A stretch of DNA of 64,000 nt from Corynebacterium marinum DSM 44953 (GTDB taxonomy: Bacteria > Actinomycetota > Actinomycetes > Mycobacteriales > Mycobacteriaceae). The notes under the pieces were generated by a model, which made no database searches, was not told the DNA's origin, and saw only the letters and a list, made by a program, of their open reading frames with translations. The stretch lies in contig NZ_CP007790.1 of assembly GCF_000835165.1 (NCBI RefSeq), positions 248,001 to 312,000 on the forward strand. The letters are read 5' to 3'. The position numbers were made by a program, and so were the translations under genes. Positions 53,601 through 59,932 of the stretch are shown piece after piece (within the stretch, counting starts at the first letter, position 1; every line of letters starts with the position of its first letter).

Positions 53601-53671
53601 TGCCAGGGAGAGCCCTGTCCGGAGAAGAGCAGGGCGGGGCGGTCCAGGGAGAGGAGGGGGATCAGGGGCAT
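44666..53671 (-). CDS. fas: type I fatty acid synthase (single polypeptide)
   Basis: About 3001 residues; the start is taken as the ATG at 53671 because GAAGG lies nine bases upstream. The ATG at 53680 is abutted by GAAGG, and a TTG at 53701 is also in frame. Makes palmitate and oleate-type acyl-CoA from acetyl- and malonyl-CoA. Domain order (rough residue): acyltransferase (GHSQG, 122), enoyl reductase (LGGMTPTTADAG, 375), dehydratase (SGDYNPIHTS, 1180), malonyl/palmitoyl transferase (YAGHSLGEYTAL, 1382), Ala/Pro-rich linker (1660-1710), ACP (phosphopantetheine Ser in NGVSSRRNQLL, 1750), ketoreductase (2050), ketosynthase (Cys in IGACATAAVS, 2648; His in SKHDTS and TGHSKAG). All active sites look intact. 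In the genus, absence of this gene causes lipid auxotrophy. Confidence 0.96.
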   Translation of the reverse strand: MPLIPLLSLDRPALLFSGQGSPWQSTLADAASVRPAGERLRRLLQAARTATGPVAREISSTTPGSLERLAQLIEPHADAAPRAMDTLPAVSVPGIVLGQIAALDHLRDLGGHLAEGPMFGHSQGSLGVAAARHPEQALAFAVLLGTALSRVGGSGDPRPRMLSVRGVERAVVEKHAGAAHLAVINGPRHHVLSGSPAELTAARAGIARAADAHNDRIEAREFGGDELAPAFTELPVAAPFHHPGMRPAADLAVEWAKRCGIDLGEYSIRELADSILVETHDWPDQVQRLVAEGTRHVLSLDGGLSRLTAPLLAGTGIALVPAASAAERDRLATPGSELPTAADYADFTPRLIRLPDGRTRTQTRFSAVTGLSPIMLGGMTPTTADAGIVAAAANAGYWTELAGGGMYSDEVFTRHKDRLVEQLEPGRTAQFNTMFFDRFLWNLQFGQSRIVPKARAAGAPFNGVTISAGIPEIEEATELLAQLHADGFPHIALKPGTAKQIRDTLKIAAANPGSDILMQIEDGHAGGHHSWTDLDDMLMQTYAEIRRHPNVLLAVGGGIHSPERAAEYLTGSWSQKYDLPEMPVDAVFIGTVAMATKEASATDSVKELLVNTRGVRTDENDGWVSRGSGTHGAASSQSHLLADIHELDNSFAAASRFITSLDFSEYDSRRDEIIEVLSRTSKPYFGDVETMTYAQWVNRFVELAHPFVDPTWDDRFLDLLHRVEARLHEADHGEIATLFPTMESADDAPAAAARLLAAYPQAHELQVSPRDAAWWINLNRKHVKPMPWVPALDGDLPVWFGKDTLWQAQDERYTADQVRIIPGPVAVAGITRKNEPVADLLGRFEDCTTRALENAGAQPQEQYSRLADARDAAEYIKAAPTIVWHGHLMANPAHEMDGEAYDLVQDSEGLWSVRINADSYWDDLPEEQRPFYVREVTIPLDLPDSVATGASPVVSEERLPDSVFALLEGLAGVGSTSENGDRITAMPRIVEGSESAHAPFGVAEYSFTFAPELLSAHTAVTGAALSAVEPGTPDVLVGPCWPAIYTALGSGRLADGYPVIEGLLNAVHLNHVVDLRVPLEELADGRTIDVTSRCTGIAESSSGRIVTVELELFSAGELVATQMQRFAIRGRAAGTEMPTPAPEWGGGKSAAKVVPTPRSFIDRTVVTAPSDMTPFALVSGDYNPIHTSTNSARLVNLQAPLVHGMWLSATAQHLAGRHGTVVGWTYSMYGMVQLDDAVEVTVERVGRKGIHNAFEVTCRIDGEVVSVGQALMAQPRTAYVYPGQGIQAVGMGAGDRGASVAAREIWNRAEQHTRAELGFSIRRIVDENPTELTVRGTTFRHPAGVLHLTQFTQVALAVVAYAQTGRLREADALGSNSMYAGHSLGEYTALASLGNIFDLESVIDVVYSRGSAMGTLVERDEHGRSDFGMGALRPNMIGVSGGQVEDYVAQVAQDTGEFLQIVNYNIEGQQYSIAGSRAGLAALAERAGAVHPRAFVTVPGIDVPFHSSVLRPGVPAFAEKLDELLPAELDLDALVGRYVPNLVARPFELSDDFIEAIRREAPSERLAGKQVSDFASDNELARTLLIELLSWQFASPVRWIETQELLFGEVDQIIEVGLAASPTLTNLAQRSMAVAGIDLPVFNVERDQDQVMLADVQAAPAVDDAAEGTETPVSAPAEAAAAAPAEPAASPAPTAPAAPAASSGGSGADAPDLAFTAAEAIMVLFAFQNKIRLDQINDSDTVEELTNGVSSRRNQLLMDMSAEIGVPAIDGASEADVAVLRERVKTAAPGYSPFGTVLGEAVTARLRQLTGASGYKPAHVRERVTGAWSLPASWAGHVEAEILLGSREEDSVRGGTLATVPTSASSKAEVDALIDAAVQAVAARHGISVSLSGGGTGGGGGVVDSAALSAYADTVTGPDGVLATAARAVLDQLGLAPAVEEHATPDTTVLETVEAELGTGWVDLVAPSFDASRAVLFDDRWASAREDLARVAVGQKDLSMERFTGTGETVAAQARWYVGNGAADPALLGRIAEAAVDKHDGEYAGDIALVTGAAPGSIATALVERLLEGGATVIMTASRVSQARKEFARRLYAAHASADAALWLVPANLSSYRDIDALVDWIGSEQKESVGNEVKIIKPALTPTLAFPFAAPSVSGSLADAGPAAENQTRLLLWSVERTIARLSELAQKSVDTRTHVVLPGSPNRGMFGGDGAYAEVKSALDAILAKWSSEAGWPAGVTLAQARIGWVSGTHLMGGNDALIPAAEAAGVHVWTPEEISSELMALASAETRARAAGVPVEADLTGGLGSSAVSISELADQARADSAAHTPGGEDGADDAATISALPNLGNPAQARGAEVGEVTADLADMVVVAGVGEVSSWGSGRTRFEAEYGIQRDGTVDLTAAGVLELAWMTGLVEWAEDPTPAWYGADGQAIAEEDIYERFRDEVVARSGVRTLTDKYHLVDQGSIDLTQVFLDRDITFTVATEAEARDILDADPEKTVIAETDGEWMVTRRQGATAHVPRRATLSRTVAGQMPDDFDPAKWGIPEHMIDSLDRMATWNLVTAVDAFINAGFSPTELLQHIHPLDVGTTQGTGIGGMESLHKVFVSRFLGEERPSDILQESLPNVVAAHTMQSLLGGYGSMIHPIGACATAAVSIEEGVDKIRLGKADFVIAGGIDDVQVESLAGFGDMNATAETKTMTDKGIHERFISRANDRRRGGFLEAEGGGTVLLVRGSVAAEMGLPVHAVVAHAASYGDGAHTSIPAPGLGVLGAGRGRERSKLARSLKSLGLSPDDVSVLSKHDTSTNANDPNESELHSLLWPAIGRHPDKPMYVISQKTLTGHSKAGAALFQTGGLMDVLRTGRLPQNASLDCVDPLIAPKAKNLVWLREPLDLGEGAVKAAALTSLGFGHVGALVVYAHPAAFEAAVANAGLDVNAWRERATGRLRAGSARMQAGMIGRAPLFTQIEGRRFPDTGAHEAEINLLLSEDVRLGADGVYPSA

Positions 53672-53685
53672 GCGGGGCATCCTTC

Positions 53686-53694
53686 GGGGGGGGG
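53686..53694. repeat. homopolymeric G/C tract of nine, fas leader
   Basis: Nine G bases on the plus strand (C on the fas sense strand) immediately upstream of the fas ribosome site. Length change by slippage would alter the 5' untranslated leader. Confidence 0.9.
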
Positions 53695-53701
53695 CACTCA
53701 A

Positions 53702-53736
53702 TTACGGTTACGTAGACGTAACCTACGCTTACGTAA
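53702..53736 (-). promoter_or_regulatory. repeated TTACGT operator-like element upstream of fas
   Basis: GTTACGTAGACGTAAC (53707-53722) is a near-perfect inverted repeat with a two-base centre; TTACGTAA (53729-53736) is a palindrome 7 bases further; a partial copy TTACGG lies at 53702. The spacing places the element at the fas promoter. In C. glutamicum fas genes are repressed by the TetR-type regulator FasR; whether this is a FasR site is inference. Confidence 0.55.
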
Positions 53737-53781
53737 CTGAAATGTCGAGGAGGCGGTGCCGCGGAAGGGGCCGGAAACGCC

Positions 53782-53811
53782 GGAAGGACCGGCCGAATGG
53801 CCGGTCCTTCC
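53782..53811 (-). terminator. hairpin between csoR-type gene and fas
   Basis: A perfect 13-base stem, GGAAGGACCGGCC (53782-53794) and GGCCGGTCCTTCC (53799-53811), loop GAAT. It lies 24 bases after the repressor stop and upstream of the fas operator, separating the two transcripts. Confidence 0.7.
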
Positions 53812-53834
53812 GGGGGATTGTTCGGATCTCGTTG

Positions 53835-54095
53835 TCAGGCGAGGGAGAGGAACATCTTCTCCAGCTTCTTCTCGTCGTAGACGTCCGGGGATTCCTCGGT
53901 GAAGCACTTCTTCATTCCGGTCGACACGACGAGGTAGCCCGCGCGGTCGATGGCCTTGGCCACCGCCGCCAGCTGGGTGACGGCCTCGTCGCACTCGTGG
54001 CCTTCTTCGAGCATGCGGATAACGGCATTGAGCTGGCCCGCGGCCCGCTTGAGCCGGGTGGTGGCGGGCTTGACTTCCTCTGGGGTGAGCTTCAT
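53835..54095 (-). CDS. CsoR/RcnR/CstR family repressor, CstR-like residue set
   Basis: 86 residues from the ATG at 54095 with ribosome site AGGAAAGG. An all-helical repressor of the CsoR family. The two cysteines Cys35 (GHECDEAV) and Cys64 (GMKKCF) are 29 residues apart as in CsoR, but the copper-binding His normally four residues before the second Cys is Gly60. Loss of this His is typical of CstR, which senses persulfide and polysulfide through a Cys-Cys cross-link. The operon partner is a CoA-disulfide reductase with rhodanese domain, fitting a sulfur sensor. Metal sensing is not excluded. Confidence 0.82.
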   Translation of the reverse strand: MKLTPEEVKPATTRLKRAAGQLNAVIRMLEEGHECDEAVTQLAAVAKAIDRAGYLVVSTGMKKCFTEESPDVYDEKKLEKMFLSLA

Positions 54096-54135
54096 GCCAT
54101 TCCTTTCCTCAGGGGTACATACTGCTTCAGACACA

Positions 54136-55749
54136 TCAACCCCGTGCCTTCTGGGTATATTCCCAGGTCATGAAACCGCCGTCGAGGTTGGCCGCCTCGA
54201 TGCCGAGGTTACCCAGCAGGCTGGCGGCCACGTGCCCCCGCAGTCCGACGCGGCAGAAGACCAGCGCCTTGGCGTCCTCGAGTTCGCCGGCCCGCTGGCG
54301 CAGGTCGTCGACCGGGATGTTGAGCGCGCCGGGGATCGTGCTCTCCTCGTGCTCGCCCGGGGTGCGCACATCGATGAGCTTCCAGCCCGCCGCGCGGGCG
54401 TCCTCGAGCTCGTGCCACTGGACCGTGCGCTCGCCGCCGATCATGTTGTCGTTGACGAAGCCGAGGAAGTTGATCGGATCCTTCGCCGAGCCGAACTGCG
54501 GCGCGTAGGCAAGTTCCAGGTCCGCGAGGTCCGTGGCGGTCAGGCCGCCGCGCATGGCGGTGGCGATGACGTCGATCCGCTTGTCGACGCCCGCCCCGCC
54601 CACCGCCTGCGCGCCCAGGATGGCGTCGGTGTCGGCGTCCACTACGAGCTTGAGGTGGAGGGTCTCCGCGCCGGGGTAGTAGCCGGCGTGGTCGGCGGGG
54701 TGCACGTGGATGACCCGGAGGTTGCGGCCGGCTGCGCGTGCGCGGCGCTCGTTCCAGCCCACCGAGCCGGCGGCCAGGCCGAACAGTCCGACGATGGCGG
54801 TGCCCAGGGTCGAGGTGCGGCGCACGTCACGGCCGGTGATGATGTCTGCCACCAGGCGGCCGTGACGGTTGGCGGTCTGCGCCAGGGGGATGAGGGTATC
54901 CTCGCCGGAGATGGCGTCGGCTTTCTCCGCGGCGTCGCCCACCGCGAAGATCGCCGGGTCCGAGGTGCGCTGCTGGTCGTCGACCTTGATTCCGCCGCGT
55001 TCGCCGATCGCCAGGCCGGCGTCCGCCGCCAGTTCGCTGGTGGGGCGCACGCCGATGGAGGCGACGACGACGTCGGCGGAGATGACGCGGCCGTCGGAAA
55101 GCGTCAGGGTGTCTTCGCCGATGGTGCTGGTGTCCCCGCCGGTGATGACCTGCACGCCGTTGTCGGTGAGCTGCTTCTCGACGATCGCCGCCATCTCCTC
55201 GTCCAGCGGGGTGAGGATCTGCGGGGCGCGCTCGATGACCGTGACTTCGAGGCCGCGGTGGCGCATGTTCTCGGCCAGCTCGAGGCCGATGAAGCCGCCG
55301 CCGATGATCGCGACCGTCCCGACGTCCGCGTCCAGGGCGGCGATGACGTCGTCCACGTCCTCGATGGTCCGCAGGTGCAGGGCCCGCTCGATGCCCGGGA
55401 TCGGGGGGATGATCGGGGAGGCTCCGGGGGAGAGCACCAGGTGGTCGTAGCTGATGACGTCGCCGGTGTCTGTGGTGACGGTCTTGTTCTCCCGGTCGAT
55501 GCCGGTGGCGCGGGTGTTCACGCGGACGTCGAGGTTGAATCGTGCGCCGAGCGACTCGGGGGTCTGCAGCAGCAGGGACGCACGATCCGGGATGACCCCC
55601 GACACGTGGTACGGGAGACCACAGTTGGCGAAGGAGACGTATCCGGAGGCTTCGAGGACGATGATCTCCATGTCCTCGTCGCGGCGGCGCAGGCGGGCTG
55701 CGGTGGACATGCCGCCGGCGACGCCGCCGACGATAACTGTGGTGGTCAT
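54136..55749 (-). CDS. CoA-disulfide reductase-like flavoprotein with C-terminal rhodanese domain
   Basis: 537 residues from the ATG at 55749. N-terminal FAD loop VIVGGVAGGMSTAARL; the single catalytic Cys43 in SFANCGLPYHVSG, at the position of the CoA-disulfide reductase cysteine; NAD loop IIGGGFIGLELAENM; and FAVGDAAE. Residues about 445-537 are a rhodanese domain with Cys499 in FCRVGLRGHV. Fusions of this type act as NAD(P)H-dependent reductases of CoA persulfide, disulfide or polysulfide. The operon with a CstR-like repressor supports persulfide detoxification. Cytoplasmic. Confidence 0.9.
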   Translation of the reverse strand: MTTTVIVGGVAGGMSTAARLRRRDEDMEIIVLEASGYVSFANCGLPYHVSGVIPDRASLLLQTPESLGARFNLDVRVNTRATGIDRENKTVTTDTGDVISYDHLVLSPGASPIIPPIPGIERALHLRTIEDVDDVIAALDADVGTVAIIGGGFIGLELAENMRHRGLEVTVIERAPQILTPLDEEMAAIVEKQLTDNGVQVITGGDTSTIGEDTLTLSDGRVISADVVVASIGVRPTSELAADAGLAIGERGGIKVDDQQRTSDPAIFAVGDAAEKADAISGEDTLIPLAQTANRHGRLVADIITGRDVRRTSTLGTAIVGLFGLAAGSVGWNERRARAAGRNLRVIHVHPADHAGYYPGAETLHLKLVVDADTDAILGAQAVGGAGVDKRIDVIATAMRGGLTATDLADLELAYAPQFGSAKDPINFLGFVNDNMIGGERTVQWHELEDARAAGWKLIDVRTPGEHEESTIPGALNIPVDDLRQRAGELEDAKALVFCRVGLRGHVAASLLGNLGIEAANLDGGFMTWEYTQKARG

Positions 55750-55765
55750 TGAGGGTACTGGTTTC

Positions 55766-55936
55766 CTATCGGTTGAAGAGGCCGGAGAACAGGCCCGGCT
55801 TCGATGCGGTGTCCGCGGACTTGTCGCAGGTGCACCACTGGTTGGCGGGGACGCTGGCCTTGACCTGGTCGACGTGCTGGCCGCAGCCTGCCCAGGTGGT
55901 TTTGTTGCAGGTGGGGCACTTGACGGGGTAGCACAT
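55766..55936 (-). CDS. 56-residue zinc-ribbon-like peptide
   Basis: Small gene with an AGGAGA ribosome site, ATG at 55936 and TAG at 55766-55768, 16 bases before the flavoprotein start. The peptide holds CPTCNKTTWAGCGQH and WCTCDK: five or six Cys plus His in a pattern that can bind zinc (or be persulfidated), then a short tail ending SGLFNR. I do not know a characterised relative. It is first in the sulfur-stress operon, right after the palindromic operator, so it is likely induced with it. Confidence 0.72.
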   Translation of the reverse strand: MCYPVKCPTCNKTTWAGCGQHVDQVKASVPANQWCTCDKSADTASKPGLFSGLFNR

Positions 55937-55981
55937 GGATTCTCCTGGAGGGGTTTGAGGGGGAGGTTTTCTCTGCCGACC

Positions 55982-56012
55982 AATATACCCCTAGGGGTAT
56001 GTGTCCGCGCAA
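55982..56012 (-). promoter_or_regulatory. promoter and palindromic operator of the CstR-like operon
   Basis: A perfect 16-base palindrome ATACCCCTAGGGGTAT (55985-56000). On the minus strand TATATT (55987-55982) is a good -10 box overlapping it, and TTGCGC (56012-56007) a -35 box with a 19-base spacer. The site has the C/G tract with flanking A/T seen in CsoR-family operators. Binding of the operon's own repressor here is inferred. Confidence 0.75.
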
Positions 56013-56061
56013 GTCCAACGTCTCCTCCCGGGCGTTTTCCCTGCTCAGGACTTCTGGGACT

Positions 56062-57768
56062 CTACCGGTCGAGCAGGCGGATCAGATCCTCCTGCACCTC
56101 CCGGCGTCGGATCTTGCCCAGCTGGTCGCGGGCGAGATCCTCGAAGTGGTAGAAGGTGCGCGGCACCTTGTACCGGGTCAGCCGCTCGCGCGCGAAGTCC
56201 TTCAGTCCCTCCGGATCCAGCGCCGCGCCCTCGCGCAGCGTCACGCAGGCCACGACGTCCTCCGAGCCGTCCTCCCGCGGGAGGCCCACCACCGCCAGGT
56301 CGACGATGTCCGGGTGGTCACGCATGGCCTCCTCGACCTCGGCGGGATAGACGTTGAAGCCGCCGGTGATGATGACCTCCTTGATGCGCGCCACCAGGCG
56401 GATGAAGCCGTCCTCCTCCATGACACCGATGTCGCCGGTGCGGTACCAGCCGTCGTGGAAGCTGCTCTCGGTGGCCTCCGGCTGGTTGAGGTAACCCGGG
56501 AACACCTGCGGCCCGCGGACGAGGATCTCGCCCTCGGTGCCGTCCGGCTGGGTGGCGTCGAGATCGTCCGGGTCGGCGATGCGCACCTCGGTGTCGGGGA
56601 AGGGGATGCCGACGTACCCGGGGCGCCGCTTCCCGTTCATCGGGTTGCCCACGATGACCGGAGAGGTCTCGGTCAGGCCGTAACCCTCGACGAGCCGGCC
56701 GCCCGTGGCGCGCTCCCACTTGTCCACCGTGGCCACCGGCAGGGTGGCGGCGCCGCAGAAGGCGTTGCGGATGCCGGAGATGTCGATGTTGTCCTTCTCC
56801 GCAGCCTCGACGATCTTTTCGTAGAGGGTGGGCACGCCCGGCAACCAGGTGGGGGTGTGCTTCTTGATGACGTCCATGATCAGCGGGATCCGGGGCGCCG
56901 GCAGCAGCACCATTTCGCCGCCGATGTACACCGAGAGGGTGCCCACCATCGTCAGCCCGTAGGCGTGGAACATCGGCAGGGCGGCGAGCATCCGTTCGTC
57001 CTGCTCACCGAGGCCCGGCACCCAGCTCTTGCCCTGGATCATGTTGGCGAAGAGGTTGCCGTGGGTCAGCTGCGCCCCCTTCGGCGCGCCGGTGGTGCCG
57101 GAGGTGTAGAGGATCAGCGCGATGGAATCCTTGGTCACCGAGGGGTCGGAGACGATGTCGGCGCCCTCGCCCCCGAGAGCGGAACCCAGGAGCACCTCCC
57201 ACGGCACGGTGTTAGGGGCGGGCGAGGACAGGGCGTCCCGCTGCTCCCGGATCTTCTTGACCGGCAGCCGTAGCGCGAGCTGCTTGACCTTCGGCATCGC
57301 CTCGACCATGTTCACGGAGATGATCGTCTCCAGGGCGCTGGAGTCGCGCAGCTTCTCGAGCGTGGGGGCCGCCTTGTCCCAGGTGATGGCCACCCGCGCC
57401 CCGTGGTCGGCGAAAGGTCCGGCCAGCTCGTGGGCGGTGTAGAGCGGGTTGTGCTCCACGACGGTCGCCCCCAGCTTGAGCACCGCGTAGAAGGCGGCGA
57501 TGTGCTGCGGGCAGTTCGGCAGGATGATGGCGACCTTGTCACCGGGGCGGACACCGAAGGCGCGCAGCCCGGCGGCGGCGCGGCGGACCTGGCGGTCGAG
57601 ATCCCCGTAGGTCTGCGAACGGCCGAAGAACCAGGTGGCCGACTTCTCGGCGTTGATGGCGAGGTTGTTGTCGTAAACGTCGAGCAGAGTCGTGTCGTCG
57701 TAATCGAGGGAATGGGGTGTCCACTCCGGATAGTGCTGCAGCCAGGCTTTGCTCTCGAATGCCGACAT
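56062..57768 (-). CDS. long-chain fatty acyl-CoA ligase (FadD type)
   Basis: 568 residues. ANL superfamily: phosphate loop [30 protein letters not shown], the adenylate motif [39 protein letters not shown], and the C-terminal catalytic Lys in [11 protein letters not shown]. Activates fatty acids as CoA thioesters; chain length is not readable. It is divergent from mshA across 69 bases. An acyl-CoA ligase gene also precedes mshA in related corynebacteria. Confidence 0.9.
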   Translation of the reverse strand: MSAFESKAWLQHYPEWTPHSLDYDDTTLLDVYDNNLAINAEKSATWFFGRSQTYGDLDRQVRRAAAGLRAFGVRPGDKVAIILPNCPQHIAAFYAVLKLGATVVEHNPLYTAHELAGPFADHGARVAITWDKAAPTLEKLRDSSALETIISVNMVEAMPKVKQLALRLPVKKIREQRDALSSPAPNTVPWEVLLGSALGGEGADIVSDPSVTKDSIALILYTSGTTGAPKGAQLTHGNLFANMIQGKSWVPGLGEQDERMLAALPMFHAYGLTMVGTLSVYIGGEMVLLPAPRIPLIMDVIKKHTPTWLPGVPTLYEKIVEAAEKDNIDISGIRNAFCGAATLPVATVDKWERATGGRLVEGYGLTETSPVIVGNPMNGKRRPGYVGIPFPDTEVRIADPDDLDATQPDGTEGEILVRGPQVFPGYLNQPEATESSFHDGWYRTGDIGVMEEDGFIRLVARIKEVIITGGFNVYPAEVEEAMRDHPDIVDLAVVGLPREDGSEDVVACVTLREGAALDPEGLKDFARERLTRYKVPRTFYHFEDLARDQLGKIRRREVQEDLIRLLDR

Positions 57769-57837
57769 CAGTGCGCCTTCCAGTCAGGTTGCGTGGTGAC
57801 GCCCAGTATAACGACGCCGCCACCTACTATTGGGGGC

Positions 57838-59112
57838 ATGCGCGTCGCGATGATCTCCATGCACACCTCCCCGCTCCAGCAGCCGGGCTCCGGCGACGCA
57901 GGCGGCATGAACGTCTACGTCCTCAACACCGCGCGGCAGCTGGCCCGGCAAGGGGTGGAGGTGGACATCTTCACCCGGGCCACCCGGCCCAGCCAGGGTG
58001 AGGTGGTGGCCGTCGAACCCGGGCTGCGGGTGGTCAATATCGTCGCCGGACCCTACGACGGACTGGAGAAGGAGACCCTGCCGACGCAGCTGGCGGCCTT
58101 CGCCGGCGGCGTCGTGCAGTTCCGCCGCTGCAACGACGTGGACTACGACCTCATCCACTCCCACTACTGGCTCTCCGGCCAGGTCGGATGGCTGTTGCGG
58201 GACCTCTGGGAGGTGCCGCTGGTGCACACGGCCCACACCCTGGCGGCGGTGAAGAACGCCCACCGCAGCGCCGACGACTCCCCCGAGTCGGAGGCGCGGC
58301 GCATCTGCGAGCAGCAGCTGGTGGACAACGCGGACTTCCTCGTGGTCAACACCCCGGAGGAGACGAACGACCTCATCGACCACTACGACGCAGACCCGGA
58401 CCGCATCGTCGTGGTCTCCCCGGGCACCGACGTCGAGATGTTCACCCCGGGCACCGACCGGAACACGGAACGCTCCCGCCGCCTGCTGGGCATCCCCCTC
58501 GACGCGGAGCTGGTGGCGTTCGTCGGCAGGCTCCAGCAGTTCAAGGGACCCCAGGTGCTCATCCGGGCGACGGCTGAACTGCTCCGCCGCGACCCCGGCC
58601 GCAAGCTGCGCGTGATCATCTGCGGCGGAGCGTCGGGTGCGGCGGCCACCGAGCGGCAGTACATGGCCCTGGCGGAGGAGCTGGGCGTGTCGCGCCGGGT
58701 GAGGTTCCTCGATCCGCGCCCGCCGGAGGAGCTGGTGACGATCTACCAGGCCGCCGACCTCGTGGCCGTGCCCAGCTACAACGAATCCTTCGGCCTGGTC
58801 GCCATGGAGGCGCAGGCCTGCGGCACGCCCGTCATCGCGGCACGCGTCGGCGGTCTCCCGGTCGCCGTCGCCGAGGGGGAGACGGGTCTGCTTGTCGACG
58901 GGCACGACACCAACGACTGGGCGGACGCCATCGAACAGCTTCTCGACGATGACGACACCCGCCTGCGGATGGCGGGGGAGGCCGTCGCGCACGCGGCGAA
59001 CTTCTCGTGGTCCGCCTCGGCTTCCCAGTTGGCGTCGGTGTACTCCGAGGCACTGAGCATCGACGTGGACGAATGCCCGCCCCGCCGGGAGCGTGCGGAC
59101 GGGCAGCGCTGA
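57838..59112 (+). CDS. mshA: D-inositol-3-phosphate glycosyltransferase, mycothiol synthesis
   Basis: 424 residues from the ATG at 57838 (TGGGGGC upstream). A retaining GT4-family enzyme that joins GlcNAc from UDP-GlcNAc to inositol-3-phosphate, the first committed step to mycothiol. N-terminal [24 protein letters not shown], then [26 protein letters not shown], and the GT4 motif [19 protein letters not shown]. Its product feeds the pool used by AdhE at 10.9 kb. It is followed by gpmA after 63 bases. Confidence 0.96.
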   Translation: MRVAMISMHTSPLQQPGSGDAGGMNVYVLNTARQLARQGVEVDIFTRATRPSQGEVVAVEPGLRVVNIVAGPYDGLEKETLPTQLAAFAGGVVQFRRCNDVDYDLIHSHYWLSGQVGWLLRDLWEVPLVHTAHTLAAVKNAHRSADDSPESEARRICEQQLVDNADFLVVNTPEETNDLIDHYDADPDRIVVVSPGTDVEMFTPGTDRNTERSRRLLGIPLDAELVAFVGRLQQFKGPQVLIRATAELLRRDPGRKLRVIICGGASGAAATERQYMALAEELGVSRRVRFLDPRPPEELVTIYQAADLVAVPSYNESFGLVAMEAQACGTPVIAARVGGLPVAVAEGETGLLVDGHDTNDWADAIEQLLDDDDTRLRMAGEAVAHAANFSWSASASQLASVYSEALSIDVDECPPRRERADGQR

Positions 59113-59175
59113 GACGCGCGCGGCGACGGCGGGGGATTCCCGGCGCTACCGGCGCGGACGTGGCATATTGGAAAC

Positions 59176-59922
59176 ATGACCAACGGAAAACTCATTCTCC
59201 TTCGCCACGGGCAGAGCCAGTGGAACAAGTCCAACCAGTTCACCGGCTGGGTGGACGTCGACCTCACCGAGCAGGGCGAGGCCGAGGCCGCCCGCGGCGG
59301 TGAGATGCTCAAGGAGGCCGGCATTCTGCCGGATGTCCTCTACACCTCGCTGCTGCGCCGTGCGATCCGCACCGCCAACCTGGCGCTCGACGCCGCTGAC
59401 CGGCACTGGATCCCGGTGATCCGCGACTGGCGCCTCAACGAGCGCCACTACGGTGCGCTGCAGGGCCTGAACAAGGCGGAGACCAAGGACAAGTACGGCG
59501 ACGAGCAGTTCATGGCCTGGCGCCGTTCCTACGACACCCCGCCGCCGGAGCTGGCCGATGACGCCGAGTACTCGCAGTCCGACGACGTGCGTTACGCCGG
59601 CCTCGACACCATCCCGCGCACCGAGTGCCTGCTGGACGTGGTCACCCGCCTCATCCCGTACTTCGAGGAGGAGATCCTGCCGCGCGTCAAGAACGGCGAG
59701 AACGTCCTGGTCGCCGCGCACGGCAACTCCCTGCGCGCGCTGGTCAAGCACCTCGACAACATCTCCGACGAGGACATCGCCGCGCTGAACATCCCGACCG
59801 GCATCCCCCTGGTCTACGAGATCTCCGCGGACGGCACCGTGGTCAACCCCGGCGGCACCTACCTCGACCCTGAGGCCGCTGCCGCGGGCGCCGCCGCTGT
59901 CGCCGCCCAGGGCGGCAAGTAG
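59176..59922 (+). CDS. gpmA: 2,3-bisphosphoglycerate-dependent phosphoglycerate mutase
   Basis: 248 residues. Interconverts 3- and 2-phosphoglycerate in glycolysis. Catalytic His11 in [18 protein letters not shown], the second His in [15 protein letters not shown], and the Glu/Arg stretch [14 protein letters not shown]. Full length and typical. Short gap (10 bases) to senX3, so the two may be cotranscribed. The upstream CATATT close to the ATG hints at a short leader. Confidence 0.96.
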   Translation: MTNGKLILLRHGQSQWNKSNQFTGWVDVDLTEQGEAEAARGGEMLKEAGILPDVLYTSLLRRAIRTANLALDAADRHWIPVIRDWRLNERHYGALQGLNKAETKDKYGDEQFMAWRRSYDTPPPELADDAEYSQSDDVRYAGLDTIPRTECLLDVVTRLIPYFEEEILPRVKNGENVLVAAHGNSLRALVKHLDNISDEDIAALNIPTGIPLVYEISADGTVVNPGGTYLDPEAAAAGAAAVAAQGGK

Positions 59923-59932
59923 CCTGTAACGC

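Noticed and set aside
54151..54166. Near palindrome CTGGGTATATTCCCAG as a second repressor site
   Set aside because: It lies within the last codons of the rhodanese domain and lacks the C/G tract symmetry of the operator at 55985; probably chance.
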